Below the pieces are notes generated by a model, which searched no databases, had not been told where the DNA came from, and saw only the letters and a program-made list of their open reading frames with translations. Positions 1 to 8,611 of a stretch of 37,956 bases of DNA are shown here, piece after piece. The DNA comes from Mycoplasmopsis agassizii (GTDB lineage: Bacteria; Bacillota_I; Bacilli_A; Mycoplasmatales; Metamycoplasmataceae), in the NCBI RefSeq assembly GCF_002276225.1, contig NZ_NQNY01000015.1, positions 1 through 37,956 on the forward strand, in the 5' to 3' direction. Within the stretch, counting starts at the first letter, position 1. Each line of letters opens with the position of its first letter. A program made the position numbers and the translations under genes.

Positions 1-36
1 TTGCAATTTTGCAGTAAACATTAAAAATTTTTTCAT
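1..36 (-). CDS. 5' end of a minus-strand gene, cut by the window edge
   Basis: An ATG on the minus strand at 34-36 opens a frame beginning MKKFLMFTAKLQ. An AAAGGA-type ribosome binding site lies about 7 nt upstream. The Lys-rich start followed by hydrophobic residues resembles a signal peptide, but only 12 codons are visible, so the product cannot be named. It would be transcribed divergently from the gene at 456. Confidence 0.5.
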   Translation of the reverse strand, partial: MKKFLMFTAKLQ

Positions 37-455
37 GTGAAGTTCCTTTGTACTCCACTTTTGCTTTACTCCTTAATCACTCTTAAAAAATTATTTTTAA
101 TATTAAACCAATTTATAAGTTTTATAAAATTATCAATAGAGTGACTAAAAATAAAATAAGAATACGATTTATTTTAATAATTGTCACTAAAATCTTATTT
201 AAAGCATTTGTAGTTTAAATTTTAAAATTAGATTTTATTTAAATTAGATGTTTATTTTGTATCTCTTTCTTCACAAATTAAGTGATTAAAAATTCATAAA
301 AATAAAATAAATAAAACAAGTATTTATTGCATAAGTAGTATGCTTAAGCAGTCGATTACTCCACTATGTTCACATAAGGAAAGTATAAAAAATATTTACA
401 ATTACAAGTTGTAAATAGTCTTTAATACTCGGCTTAAAGATAAAAAAGGAATACA
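37..455. other. Intergenic region between divergent genes
   Basis: AT-rich, with no convincing ORF. It holds an imperfect dyad at 326-348 (GCATA...TATGC), a 9-bp perfect inverted repeat TATTTACAA/TTGTAAATA at 393-417 with a 7-nt loop, and the AAAAAGGA ribosome binding site at 443-450 for the plus-strand gene at 456. The 393-417 repeat lies where an operator or a 5'-UTR hairpin could act. No clear -35/-10 pair was picked out. Confidence 0.5.
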
Positions 456-1769
456 ATGAAAAAACTTTCATTACTTAAAAAGAAGTTATTAACTTATACC
501 TCTATTTCTGTTTCATTAGTTGCAATTGCAACTATCACAGCATCAACAATAAGTTATAAAACAAACGATTCGCAATCGTTTGATTTAAATAAGAAATTTT
601 CAAAACAAGAAATCAAAAACTTGGGTGAAATATCTAAAGATAATAAAGATATCTTAAACTGAATTTCAAAAGTTGATTTTAATAAAAAAACTTTTGACTT
701 AATAAAAGAAGAATTATTTAAAATTAATTCAATAACTGAAGATCAAAAAATATTTATGTATCAAAATTTGTTAACTAAATATTCAACTTACAAACTATCT
801 ATAAAACTGGACACTAAAACTAAAGTTACGAGTACAGAATCAAGAATTTCTAGAGCTTATTGATCACCTTATGGTGGTGCAATGGTATATCCATTTTTAG
901 AATATCCTAGTGAAAATGGAGAAAAAATATACTTTGAAGATTCAAATGGTAAGAAAGTTCACGAAAGTGGAAAATCATCAGATAATTGAGAAATTTATGA
1001 TTATGCTTTTGCTGACGATGTTTCATATTTATTTTTAACTAATCAAGAAGTATTAACTGATTATCTGAAATCACTAGATGAAGAAAAAGTTGCGAAAATT
1101 AAATCTGATCTTAAAGAAATCAGTATATTTATATCTAATATAAATTTATTGATGTTAAGAATGAATTATTCATCTGCTGTTTCAAGTCAATTGCTAGTCA
1201 TGAAAAGTTCTTTATCTGATCTTTCATCAAAAATTAATGAGGTTCTGAATGAAGATCAATATCTAAAAGCAATAGGTTTTAACAGAAATAAATTGACAGA
1301 GTTCTTACAATATGTGAATCAAGTCAATTCTGCAACTGAAAGCTATTTACAAAGTGAAAACCAAAATGATTCACTTGCTAGTGTTACAAATTCAATTGAT
1401 ACATTTCAAAAATATGTGGATCCTTTTGAACTCGCTCTTCGTGTAATGGTAACTGTTTCAAACAAGATATTACTACATATACCAACGCCCAATGGCTACT
1501 CTGCATTTGAAAATATAAATGACCATGGTCTTAATGATTTTAAAAAACAAATGAAAGATAATTATTCTACCATGATGTGAATCGAAAAAGAATGATCTGA
1601 TGATTTTCAACACGGTATTGTTTGGAAAGTAATTGATGGTTGATTTACCTTCCCCGATTTATTTATCGCTACTCAAGAAGAACCTTATAAATATAAATTG
1701 CTTTCACCTAACGATGAGTTTAATTGAGGTCATCTGATTCCCTTAACCATAAAAGGTGATTCAGATTAA
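456..1769 (+). CDS. Hypothetical membrane-anchored surface protein
   Basis: A 437-aa frame, open when TGA is read as Trp, starting MKKLSLLKKKLL after an AAAAAGGA ribosome binding site. Residues about 12-32 form one hydrophobic segment with no lipobox Cys, so this looks like an uncleaved signal anchor with the body outside the cell. The rest is polar and rich in Lys, Asn, Asp and Ser, with an aromatic C-terminal part containing several Trp (all TGA except one TGG near 1620). No enzymatic motif was recognised. It overlaps the next gene, suggesting cotranscription and a surface role for both. It is probably a species-specific mycoplasma protein; function unknown. Confidence 0.8.
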
Positions 1770-2241
1770 TAAAAAAAGATTACTTTTTAGCTTATTGCCT
1801 TTAACAGTTAGTGTTGTTGCGATTGCAATAGCGTGTACACCTATGCAAGTGCATGGTAGAGGAAGAGAATTATCACCTACAGAAAAATTGTTTCAAGACA
1901 GTTTTTATCTAAAAAGCAATAAATTACTTAAATTGGTAGTTGTCTTTGGAGATGAACTTATTACACCAAAAAATAATTATGCAACAACTAATAAAGAATG
2001 ACTTGATAAAATGAAACAAGATTATATAATTGCATATAGTGATCTGAAAGATTTGTTAGTGAAGAATAAGGATGTTTATCAGGGTTCTGAAAACAATATT
2101 AGTATGCTTGAAAAAAATTTTATTGCCATAAATAACGTTGTTGGTCCTGATGATGCTTCATATATTAAACAATTTAAAGAAGTTGATAAAACATATGATA
2201 ATTGAGTGGCTATAAAAATGCCATTGATACATCCTAATTAA
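1756..2241 (+). CDS. Small putative lipoprotein, unusual start codon
   Basis: The frame codes for about 160 aa: a basic start (NKKR), a hydrophobic stretch and a lipobox VAIAIAC near residue 27, so export and lipidation are likely. The start is odd. The only standard start is GTG at 1756, but it sits inside the ribosome binding site (AAAAGG, 1751-1756). An ATT at 1765 lies 8 nt after that site and gives MNKKRLLFSLLPL, a textbook lipoprotein start. The gene overlaps the end of the preceding CDS (stop 1767-1769). The mature part is polar with no recognised domain. Function unknown; probably coexpressed with the gene before it. Confidence 0.7.
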
Positions 2242-2252
2242 AATAAAGATTT

Positions 2253-2300
2253 AAAAATACACCAGAGCAACTTAAAAATTGCTTTTAGTGTATTTTTTAT
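2253..2300 (+). terminator. Terminator after the 456/1756 gene pair
   Basis: The arms AAAAATACAC (2253-2262) and GTGTATTTTT (2289-2298) form a stem, with an inner AGCAA/TTGCT pairing and T-rich sequence after it. It lies 11 nt past the stop of the plus-strand gene. Confidence 0.75.
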
Positions 2301-2310
2301 TTTAATAAAA

Positions 2311-2337
2311 TAGTTCAATAAGTAATTTATTGAACTA
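2311..2337 (-). terminator. Terminator of hsdS, overlapping its stop codon
   Basis: Perfect 11-bp inverted repeat (TAGTTCAATAA / TTATTGAACTA, loop 5 nt), followed on the minus strand by TTTTATT. The hsdS stop codon (2327-2329) is part of the stem. Confidence 0.65.
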
Positions 2338-3496
2338 TAACTTGTTGATTTAATAATAAAGGTAAAAGATAGTTTTTTGTTTCATTAAGTTTTTTAACTT
2401 TATGTTCAATTGATAATCATAAATCAAAAAGATTTTGATTTCTATCTAGAAATAATTTAATACCTTTTTCTGATGGTATGTGAAGTTTTACTTGGAGTAG
2501 ATTTTCCATTTTAATGCTTTTTTGAATACTTCCTGTTGCCTGATTAGTAGTCTGTCTTTTCGTGTTTTTACTTTGTAAAGCCATATATAAAATTTTAGAA
2601 TTTAGTTTTTCAAAATCTGGTTTTATAATAAAAATAGATTCATTAATCGCATAATCATTTTCATAATTATTAACCATATATGTACTACCTACGGGAATCA
2701 TACTTGTGAATAAAATATCATGATTTTCAATTTTAGAGCGATTATTAATTAAGGTTAATGCATCATAATTAATTTTATCTGTGTTTCAAACTAAGTCATG
2801 ATTTTTGATATTTTTAATAGTTATGTAAGGGATGTTTGAATCGGGTGTATTTAAGACAAAATTTTTTCTAGCATTTAAACCTGTAGCGATATTATTAATT
2901 AGATCTTTTAACTCAATAACTTTATAATCATGATCTTGTTTTAAAATATATTCATAATCTAGTTGCATCTTCTTAAAGATAGTCTTTTTTAATTTATTAG
3001 ATGTTTCTATTTGTAAATCAATTGCTCCTAGAACTGAAACTATTTTTTCTTGAATCTTTAAAGGTGGGATGGGGATGAGGAGATCAGTTAAACTATCTTT
3101 ATTTATTACTGGTATTGTTGTGCCATTTCTTAAACTTATTATTCTAGGCTGCTTCAACTTTAATATGTAAAATAGATATTTATTTAATACCTTATTATTT
3201 GTTGATTCTACTGTGTAACAATGACCTGTACATCAAAATTTACCACTTAATCAATTAACAAAACCAGCAGCGTGACCAACTTTAGCGATAACAATTCCAG
3301 GTGCTGAGTTGTGGTCATTGTAATAACCTGTGGGCTTGACACCACCACCCATAACTGGGAATTCAAAAAAGTTGTTCATTTTATCTTTTGTCAACTCCTT
3401 GCCTTGTTTAATTAATGCAACATCACCTAATTTCATTCATGTGAAATTATTTTCAAGTATTTTTTCATCAGTTATTTTGATAGTTTTATTATTCAT
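2327..3496 (-). CDS. hsdS: Type I restriction-modification specificity subunit (HsdS)
   Basis: A 389-aa protein, the normal HsdS length. It is read as one frame across several TGA-Trp codons from ATG at 3496, which has AAAAGG upstream. Two target recognition domains are visible: residues about 20-150 (KLGDVALIKQGKEL start) and about 200-335 (IELKDLINNIATGLNARKNF start). A central conserved helix separates them (PPLKIQEKIVSVLGAID...), and a C-terminal helix ends LLPLLLNQQ. HsdS directs the methylase HsdM2S and the nuclease HsdR to a bipartite DNA site. No hsdM or hsdR is in the window, so this is an orphan or a remote subunit. Spare hsdS genes are common in mycoplasmas and can recombine to change specificity. 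Family assignment is secure; activity is not known. Confidence 0.9.
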
Positions 3497-3632
3497 TTTC
3501 GACCTTTTTAAATTAACTATTTTAGTTTAATTTGCACCTTTAATTATTACATAAGAGAGGTCAATTAGAGAAAATATCTTAGCTAGATTCTTCTTCATAA
3601 TTAATAACTTAAAACAAAAGAAGCAAATAAAA

Positions 3633-3658
3633 AAACTATGCTCGTAAAAGCATAGTTT
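3633..3658 (-). terminator. Terminator of the rpsL-rpsG-fusA operon
   Basis: Perfect 10-bp stem AAACTATGCT/AGCATAGTTT with a 6-nt loop, 17 nt past the fusA stop on the minus strand and followed there by a T-run (A-run on the plus strand at 3627-3635). Confidence 0.85.
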
Positions 3659-3675
3659 AATGATTTTGTGTTTAA

Positions 3676-5754
3676 TTAAGATTTAACATTTCTTGCTTTG
3701 ATGATTTCATCAGCAATATTTTTAGGTGCTTTTTCATAATGGTGGAAACTCATTTGATAAGTACCACGACCACTAGTCATAGAACGAAGATCAGTTGCAT
3801 AACCAAACATTTCACTTAAAGGTGCATGTGCTCTAATAATACTTGCACCATCGCTTCTTGTTTCATTATGTTGAATTTGACCACGTCTTCTTGATAAATC
3901 ACCCATGACATCACCAAAATTAACTTCAGGAACAACTACAGAAACATCCATAATAGGTTCTAGTAAAGTAGTTCCTACTTTATCTTTAGCATTAGTTAAT
4001 GCCATTGATGCAGCAATTTTATAAGCCATTTCTGATGAATCTACTTCATGGTAAGATCCATCAAATAAAGTAGCTTTAATATCAATCATTGGATAGCCCG
4101 CTAGAATACCAGCTGCCATTTTTTCTTCAAGACCTTTTTGAATTGTTTTAATATATTCTTTAGGAATTTTTCCACCAACGATTTTATCAACGAATTCAAA
4201 ACCTTTGTCATGGTTAGGTTCAAATTTAATTCAAACATGACCATATTGACCTTTACCACCAGATTGCTTGATGTATTTACCTTCGATTTCACCTTCTTTA
4301 GTAATAGTTTCACGGTATGAAACTTGAGGTGCTCCAACTTTAGCTTGCACACCAAATTCACGTTTTAAACGATCAACAATAATATCTAGGTGTAATTCAC
4401 CCATTCCTGAAATAATTGTTTGCCCTGTTTCACGGTCTGTGTAAGTTCTAAAAGTAGGATCTTCATTAGCTAGGCGTTGTAGTCCAATTGAAAGTTTTTC
4501 TGTTGCAGCTTTTGATTCAGGCTCTAAGGCTTGAGAAATAACCGGTTCAGGGAAATTCATTTTCTCTAAAACTAGTTCAGGTGATTTTTCAGCCACGATT
4601 GTGTCACCTGTTGTTGTGTTTTTCAGACCCACAAACGCAGCGATATCACCTGCATAAATTGCATCGATTTCTTCACGGTTATTAGCATGCATTTGTAGTA
4701 AACGACCAACACGTTCTTTTTTATCTTTTGTTGTATTAACAACATAAGAGCCTTTTTCTAAAACACCACCATATGCTCTAACGAAAGTTAAAGAACCAAC
4801 AAATGGGTCGTTAACAATTTTAAAAGCTAATCCTGCAAAAGGTACATCATCAGAAGATTGTACGATCACTTCTTTTTCACCAAGGTGTCCTTTAATAGCG
4901 GGTACATCAACTGGTGAAGGTAGATAATCAACGACTGCATCTAATAAAGTTTTAATTCCCTTATTTTTAAAAGCAGTTCCACATAAAGCAGGATAAAATG
5001 AAGCAGTTAAAGTTGCTTTACGAATTGCTGCTTTTAGTTTATCAACAGGAATTTCTTTTTCTTCTAGTGCTAGTTCAAAAATTTCATCATCATAAGAAGC
5101 AACTGCATCGATTAAACGAACTCTTCAGCGTTTTGCTCTTTCTAATAATTCAGCTGGAATTTCTACTTCTTTAGAAATTTCTTCAGGGTTACCATCGAAA
5201 GTATAAGCTTTCATGGTAACTAGGTCAACAAAACCTTCAAATTCAGATTCTTTACCAATATTTAACTGAATTGGTACAGCATTTCCTCTTAGAATTTTGT
5301 GAACTGATTCAACTGCTTTAGCAAATGAAGCACCTGCTTTATCCATTTTATTAACAAAAACTAAACGAGGTACTTTGTAATTAGTTGCTTGTCTTCAAAC
5401 GGTTTCAGTTTGAGGTTCAACTCCTGATTGTGCATCTAAAACAGCGACTGCACCATCTAAAACACGTAGTGAACGTTCAACTTCAACTGTAAAGTCAACG
5501 TGTCCTGGAGTGTCAATGATATTAATACGTTTATCTTTTCAAAAAGCAGTTGTAGCTGCTGAAGTAATAGTGATTCCACGTTCTTTTTCTTGTTCCATGA
5601 AATCCATTTGGCTTCCACCATCATGAGTTTCACCTAGTTTATGGATTTTACCTGTATGTAATAGAATACGTTCAGTAGTAGTTGTTTTACCAGCATCAAT
5701 ATGGGCCATAATCCCGATATTGCGGTAATCTTTTAGTTGATATTTTCTTGCCAT
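3676..5754 (-). CDS. fusA: Elongation factor G
   Basis: A 692-aa protein, normal EF-G length. This ribosomal GTPase drives tRNA-mRNA translocation and, with RRF, ribosome recycling. The G1 motif AHIDAGKT is near residue 18, G3 DTPGH near 85 and G4 NKMD near 138. Domain IV carries the conserved stretch around [12 protein letters not shown], followed by SRRRGQI. It starts at MARKYQ (5754), two nucleotides after the rpsG stop; an in-frame ATG three codons further upstream lies inside the end of rpsG. It is the last gene of the str-type operon rpsL-rpsG-fusA, ended by the hairpin at 3633-3658. Trp codons in conserved positions are TGA. Confidence 0.98.
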
Positions 5755-5756
5755 AA

Positions 5757-6227
5757 TTATCATCTAAAGTGAGCAAATGCTCTATTGGCTTCGGCCATTT
5801 TGTGAGTATCTTCTTGTTTTTTAACTGCTCCACCTGTTTTATTTGAAGCATCGATAATTTCATTTGCTAAACGTAAATCCATAGTTTTTTCATTTCTTAG
5901 TCTTGCATAATGAACTAATCATCTTAAACTAAGAGCCGCTTTACGGCGTTTTGAAACTTCCATAGGAACTTGATAGTTAGTTCCCCCAATACGGCGAGTT
6001 CTGATCTCAATTTGAGGAGTAATATTATGCAATGCAAGTTGGAAAACTTCCATTGGATCTTTTTGAGTTTTTTCTTTGACAATGTCAAAGGCTTTATATA
6101 GAATTGCTTGCGCAATTGACTTTTTACCATCAAGCATGATGGTGTTAACTAATTTAGTAATCACAACTTGGTTAAAAACTGGATCTGCTAAAACTGTTCT
6201 TTGAGGCGCTTTTGCTTTACGTGCCAT
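5757..6227 (-). CDS. rpsG: 30S ribosomal protein S7
   Basis: 156 aa, full length for S7, the primary rRNA-binding protein that nucleates the 30S head. It starts [12 protein letters not shown] after AAGGAATAG and contains the conserved cores LDGKKSIAQ and [17 protein letters not shown]. The final residues HFRW* use TGA for the last Trp, followed by TAA; this is one of the clearest signs of genetic code 4 here. It lies between rpsL and fusA with a 2-nt gap to fusA, so translation is probably coupled. S7 is the autoregulator of this operon in E. coli; no equivalent site was identified here. Confidence 0.98.
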
Positions 6228-6259
6228 CTTCTATTCCTTTCTTAAATTAAATAGGTTGA

Positions 6260-6679
6260 TTAATTGTCAGACTTAGGAGATTTAGCTCCATAGCGTGATC
6301 TTGATTGTTTACGTTTTGCTACACCTGATGTATCTTGTGTACCACGAACGATTGTATAACGCATACCAGGTAAATCTTTAACACGACCACCACGAATCAG
6401 TACAACACTGTGTTCTTGTAAGTTGTGTCCTTCACCAGGGATATAAGCATTTACTTCCATCCCGTTTGATAATTTAACACGAGCATATTTACGTAACGCT
6501 GAGTTAGGTTTTTTAGGTGTCATAGTCGAAACACGAGTACATACACCACGTTTAAATGGAGAAGCAATTTTTTTATATTTTTTCTCCAATGAGTTAAAAC
6601 TTTGGCTAAGAGCAGGAGCATTTTGTTTTTTAATTTTAGGCTTACGTGCTTGCTTAATCAATTGGTTAACTGTTGCCAT
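6260..6679 (-). CDS. rpsL: 30S ribosomal protein S12
   Basis: 139 aa, first gene of the operon, with GAAAGGA upstream of ATG. S12 sits at the decoding centre and helps monitor codon-anticodon pairing. Family motifs visible are [10 protein letters not shown] at the start, [11 protein letters not shown] (the loop where streptomycin-resistance changes occur; it carries the ordinary Lys) and [12 protein letters not shown] with GGRVKDLPG. It has an N-terminal region typical of Gram-positive S12 and a basic C-terminal tail. It is followed 32 nt later by rpsG on the same transcript. Confidence 0.98.
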   Translation of the reverse strand: MATVNQLIKQARKPKIKKQNAPALSQSFNSLEKKYKKIASPFKRGVCTRVSTMTPKKPNSALRKYARVKLSNGMEVNAYIPGEGHNLQEHSVVLIRGGRVKDLPGMRYTIVRGTQDTSGVAKRKQSRSRYGAKSPKSDN

Positions 6680-6720
6680 TTATTTCCTTTCAGATTAAAT
6701 CTTAATTTTTTAAAATTGCT

Positions 6721-6749
6721 TTCTAAACCTTTTTAATAAGGGTTAGAAA
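6721..6749 (-). promoter_or_regulatory. Inverted repeat in the rpsL leader
   Basis: Between the predicted start of transcription and rpsL, TTCTAAACC and GGGTTAGAA form a nearly perfect stem (one G-T type mismatch) around an AT-rich loop. It is not followed by a T-run in the minus direction, so a folded leader or protein-binding site is likelier than a terminator. Function is inferred only from position. Confidence 0.35.
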
Positions 6750-6758
6750 ACTGGTTTC

Positions 6759-6788
6759 ATTATACAACAACTTGTCTTAGTGTATCAA
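6759..6788 (-). promoter_or_regulatory. Promoter of rpsL-rpsG-fusA
   Basis: On the minus strand TTGATA (6783-6788) and TATAAT (6759-6764) are separated by 18 nt, close to the sigma-70 consensus. The start of transcription should fall near 6750, giving a leader of about 70 nt before rpsL. Confidence 0.75.
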
Positions 6789-7107
6789 AAATATTTTAGG
6801 TTTTTTGGGTAAGGATTTTAGGGTCATTTTTAGACAAAAAAATGGCTAAAATATGAAATATTTTTAAGAAATATTTGCTCTAAAAATTGGAAGAAATTAC
6901 GAGCAAATCAGTTATTAAATTATACCACTTTTATATTTAATTAAATTGTTATTACAAGTCATTTGCTTAATTGAACAACTATTTTTACATTCTTTTAAAA
7001 TGTAGAAAACTGTTTGAAAATCAGTTTTTTAAAACTGAATTTGCTTAGTTTAAAACAAATCAAGAAGGTAATATTTAGATATCTAAATAATATCTAAATT
7101 ATAAAGT

Positions 7108-8186
7108 ATGAAAAAGAAATTATTACTTTCACTAACATCAATTTCAGCAGTTACAACAGTTGCTGCATTAGTTTCTTGTAGTCAAATTCCACCATCACCC
7201 CCATCTGATGGAGATATTTGTTCATGTGATCAAAGCCTATTTACAATGAACCAGAAATTCCAAAAACACCTTATGATAATTGAATTAAAAAAAGTGCTGG
7301 TGTTTATGAAAAATTAACTTTTTATAGTGAACCTTACATTAAGTTAACAACTGTTGGTTACAATGATTACACTTTTAGCGACGGTTATTGAACTTATAAA
7401 GATGACAACAAAAATCTTTTTAAGATACTTGATAAGATGAATGATATTAGAATGAAAAAAGATAAAAAATTTTCTGAAGAAGATGCTCGTAAATATCTTT
7501 TTAACTATAAATTATTAAGTTCATTCGCTGCTAGTTTTACTAAAAAGGATCGATGAAAATATGATGGTACAAAAAATTATGATTGAAATAGTGAAAGAGG
7601 AAGTTATCCTGTTAGCTCAAGGTTCAAGAATTTTAAAGCACAAAAAAATCTAGATCCTTCTTTAAAAACTATCAGCTTAATTAAAGATGAAAACGAGTTA
7701 AAAAAATCACTTAGACTAACTGATGAAGAACAACTAAAATATAAAGAATACTACGAAAGAATTTATAACGAAAATAAGTCTCCTGACTTTGATTATAAAA
7801 AACACATGCCTTGGTCAGATACATTTAATTATGATTTAATTAAGCAAAAATTAGATTTTGAAAAATATGACTATCTTTTTCTTAAAGATTTTTGATCTTT
7901 TTTATATATCAATGTCTATTTTGAAACGATGCATAGTGGCGTTTGAGAACTTGATGGTGGCATTGAATTAGGTGATTTTAAAATTGACGCAAATGAAAAG
8001 AAAATAGAAATTGGATTATATATACCACCTAAGAAAAGTAATGAAAAACCAAGAAAAATTCCTGATCGTTTACCATCAAGTGATATTTGATACGAAGATC
8101 CCAGATTAAATTCATTTTTAGTTCCAATTGAAAAAGGTAAAATTAATACATTTGATTTAAATGATTATAATCTCTGAATTCTTTAG
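7108..8186 (+). pseudogene. Lipoprotein gene with a frameshift after the signal peptide
   Basis: It starts MKKKLLLSLTSIS with a lipobox VAALVSC at residues about 18-24, followed by a Pro-rich stretch. The frame from the start codon stops at 7317 after 69 aa. The frame one nucleotide back (codons starting at multiples of three, e.g. 7236) is open, with TGA as Trp, to TAG at 8184-8186. It codes for about 315 aa of typical mycoplasma surface-protein composition (PIYNEPEIPKTPYDNW onwards; many Tyr, Lys, Asp). The shift lies between about 7196 and 7240, a stretch that includes the C5 run at 7196-7200. It is either a recent pseudogene, a switchable gene or a sequencing error. No known domain was recognised in the body. 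No good ribosome binding site precedes the ATG. Confidence 0.7.
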
Positions 8187-8611
8187 ATTTTTGGAGATGT
8201 AAATACACTTTTAAATTGCAATAATTTTAAGTTACTGATAATCAAATTTTTAGCTAAATTTGCACATTAACATAAAAAATAAATAAATTTAAGTCTATCT
8301 ATTGCATAAATATAAATGCTTGAGATTCATAAAATTTTATGCTTTGAAACGCTCCAAACAATGCCATTTTTTGGCATTGTTTTTATAATTACAAGGTAAT
8401 TTATAAAAATAATAAAAACTTATTTTTAAGGTAGTTATTTAATTAATAAGCAACTTTTTGGTGTTTTTAGTGCCCTAAAAAACCATAAAAAATTTTTTAT
8501 TTCCAAAAATAAAATAAAAATAATTTTTCAACGCTTTTTTTGTAAAAAGATTAAAATTAATCCACGATTAAAGCACCTTTATGCAATTTGGGTGCTTATC
8601 TAAGGAGAAAT
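8187..8611 (+). other. Intergenic region between two lipoprotein loci
   Basis: No ORF. It contains a motif ATTGCATAAATATAAATGCTTGAG at 8301-8324 (similar to 326-348), a 14-bp palindrome CATAAAATTTTATG (8328-8341) and the terminator at 8356-8385. Immediately before the next gene is a 7-bp hairpin AAGCACC/GGTGCTT (8571-8577 / 8591-8597), followed by the ribosome binding site AAGGAGA (8602-8608). Confidence 0.45.
8356..8385 (+). terminator. Terminator downstream of the 7108 locus
   Basis: Stem AAACAATGCCA / TGGCATTGTTT with a short T-loop and TTTTT after it. It lies 170 nt beyond the stop at 8186. Confidence 0.75.

Larger units (their letters stand above)
6680..7107. other. Divergent intergenic region, rpsL to lipoprotein locus
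   Basis: The left part holds the rpsL promoter and leader. The right part has no ORF but several dyads: ATTTGCTC/GAGCAAAT (6873-6880 / 6901-6908), a TCAGTTTT/AAAACTGA hairpin at 7021-7038, and a 16-bp palindrome ATTTAGATATCTAAAT at 7073-7088 just before the lipoprotein start. The last could be an operator. No ribosome binding site is seen close to ATG 7108. Confidence 0.45.

Noticed and set aside
3330-3530. Plus-strand ORF opposite hsdS
   Set aside because: It lies antisense to conserved HsdS sequence and has no ribosome binding site.
3500-3600. 24-codon minus-strand ORF (MKKNLAKIFSL...) upstream of hsdS
   Set aside because: No ribosome binding site and no supporting features; probably chance in the hsdS promoter region.
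4101-4361. ORFs in other frames over fusA (both strands)
   Set aside because: Shadows of the highly conserved EF-G frame with Lys/Phe-biased low-complexity translations.
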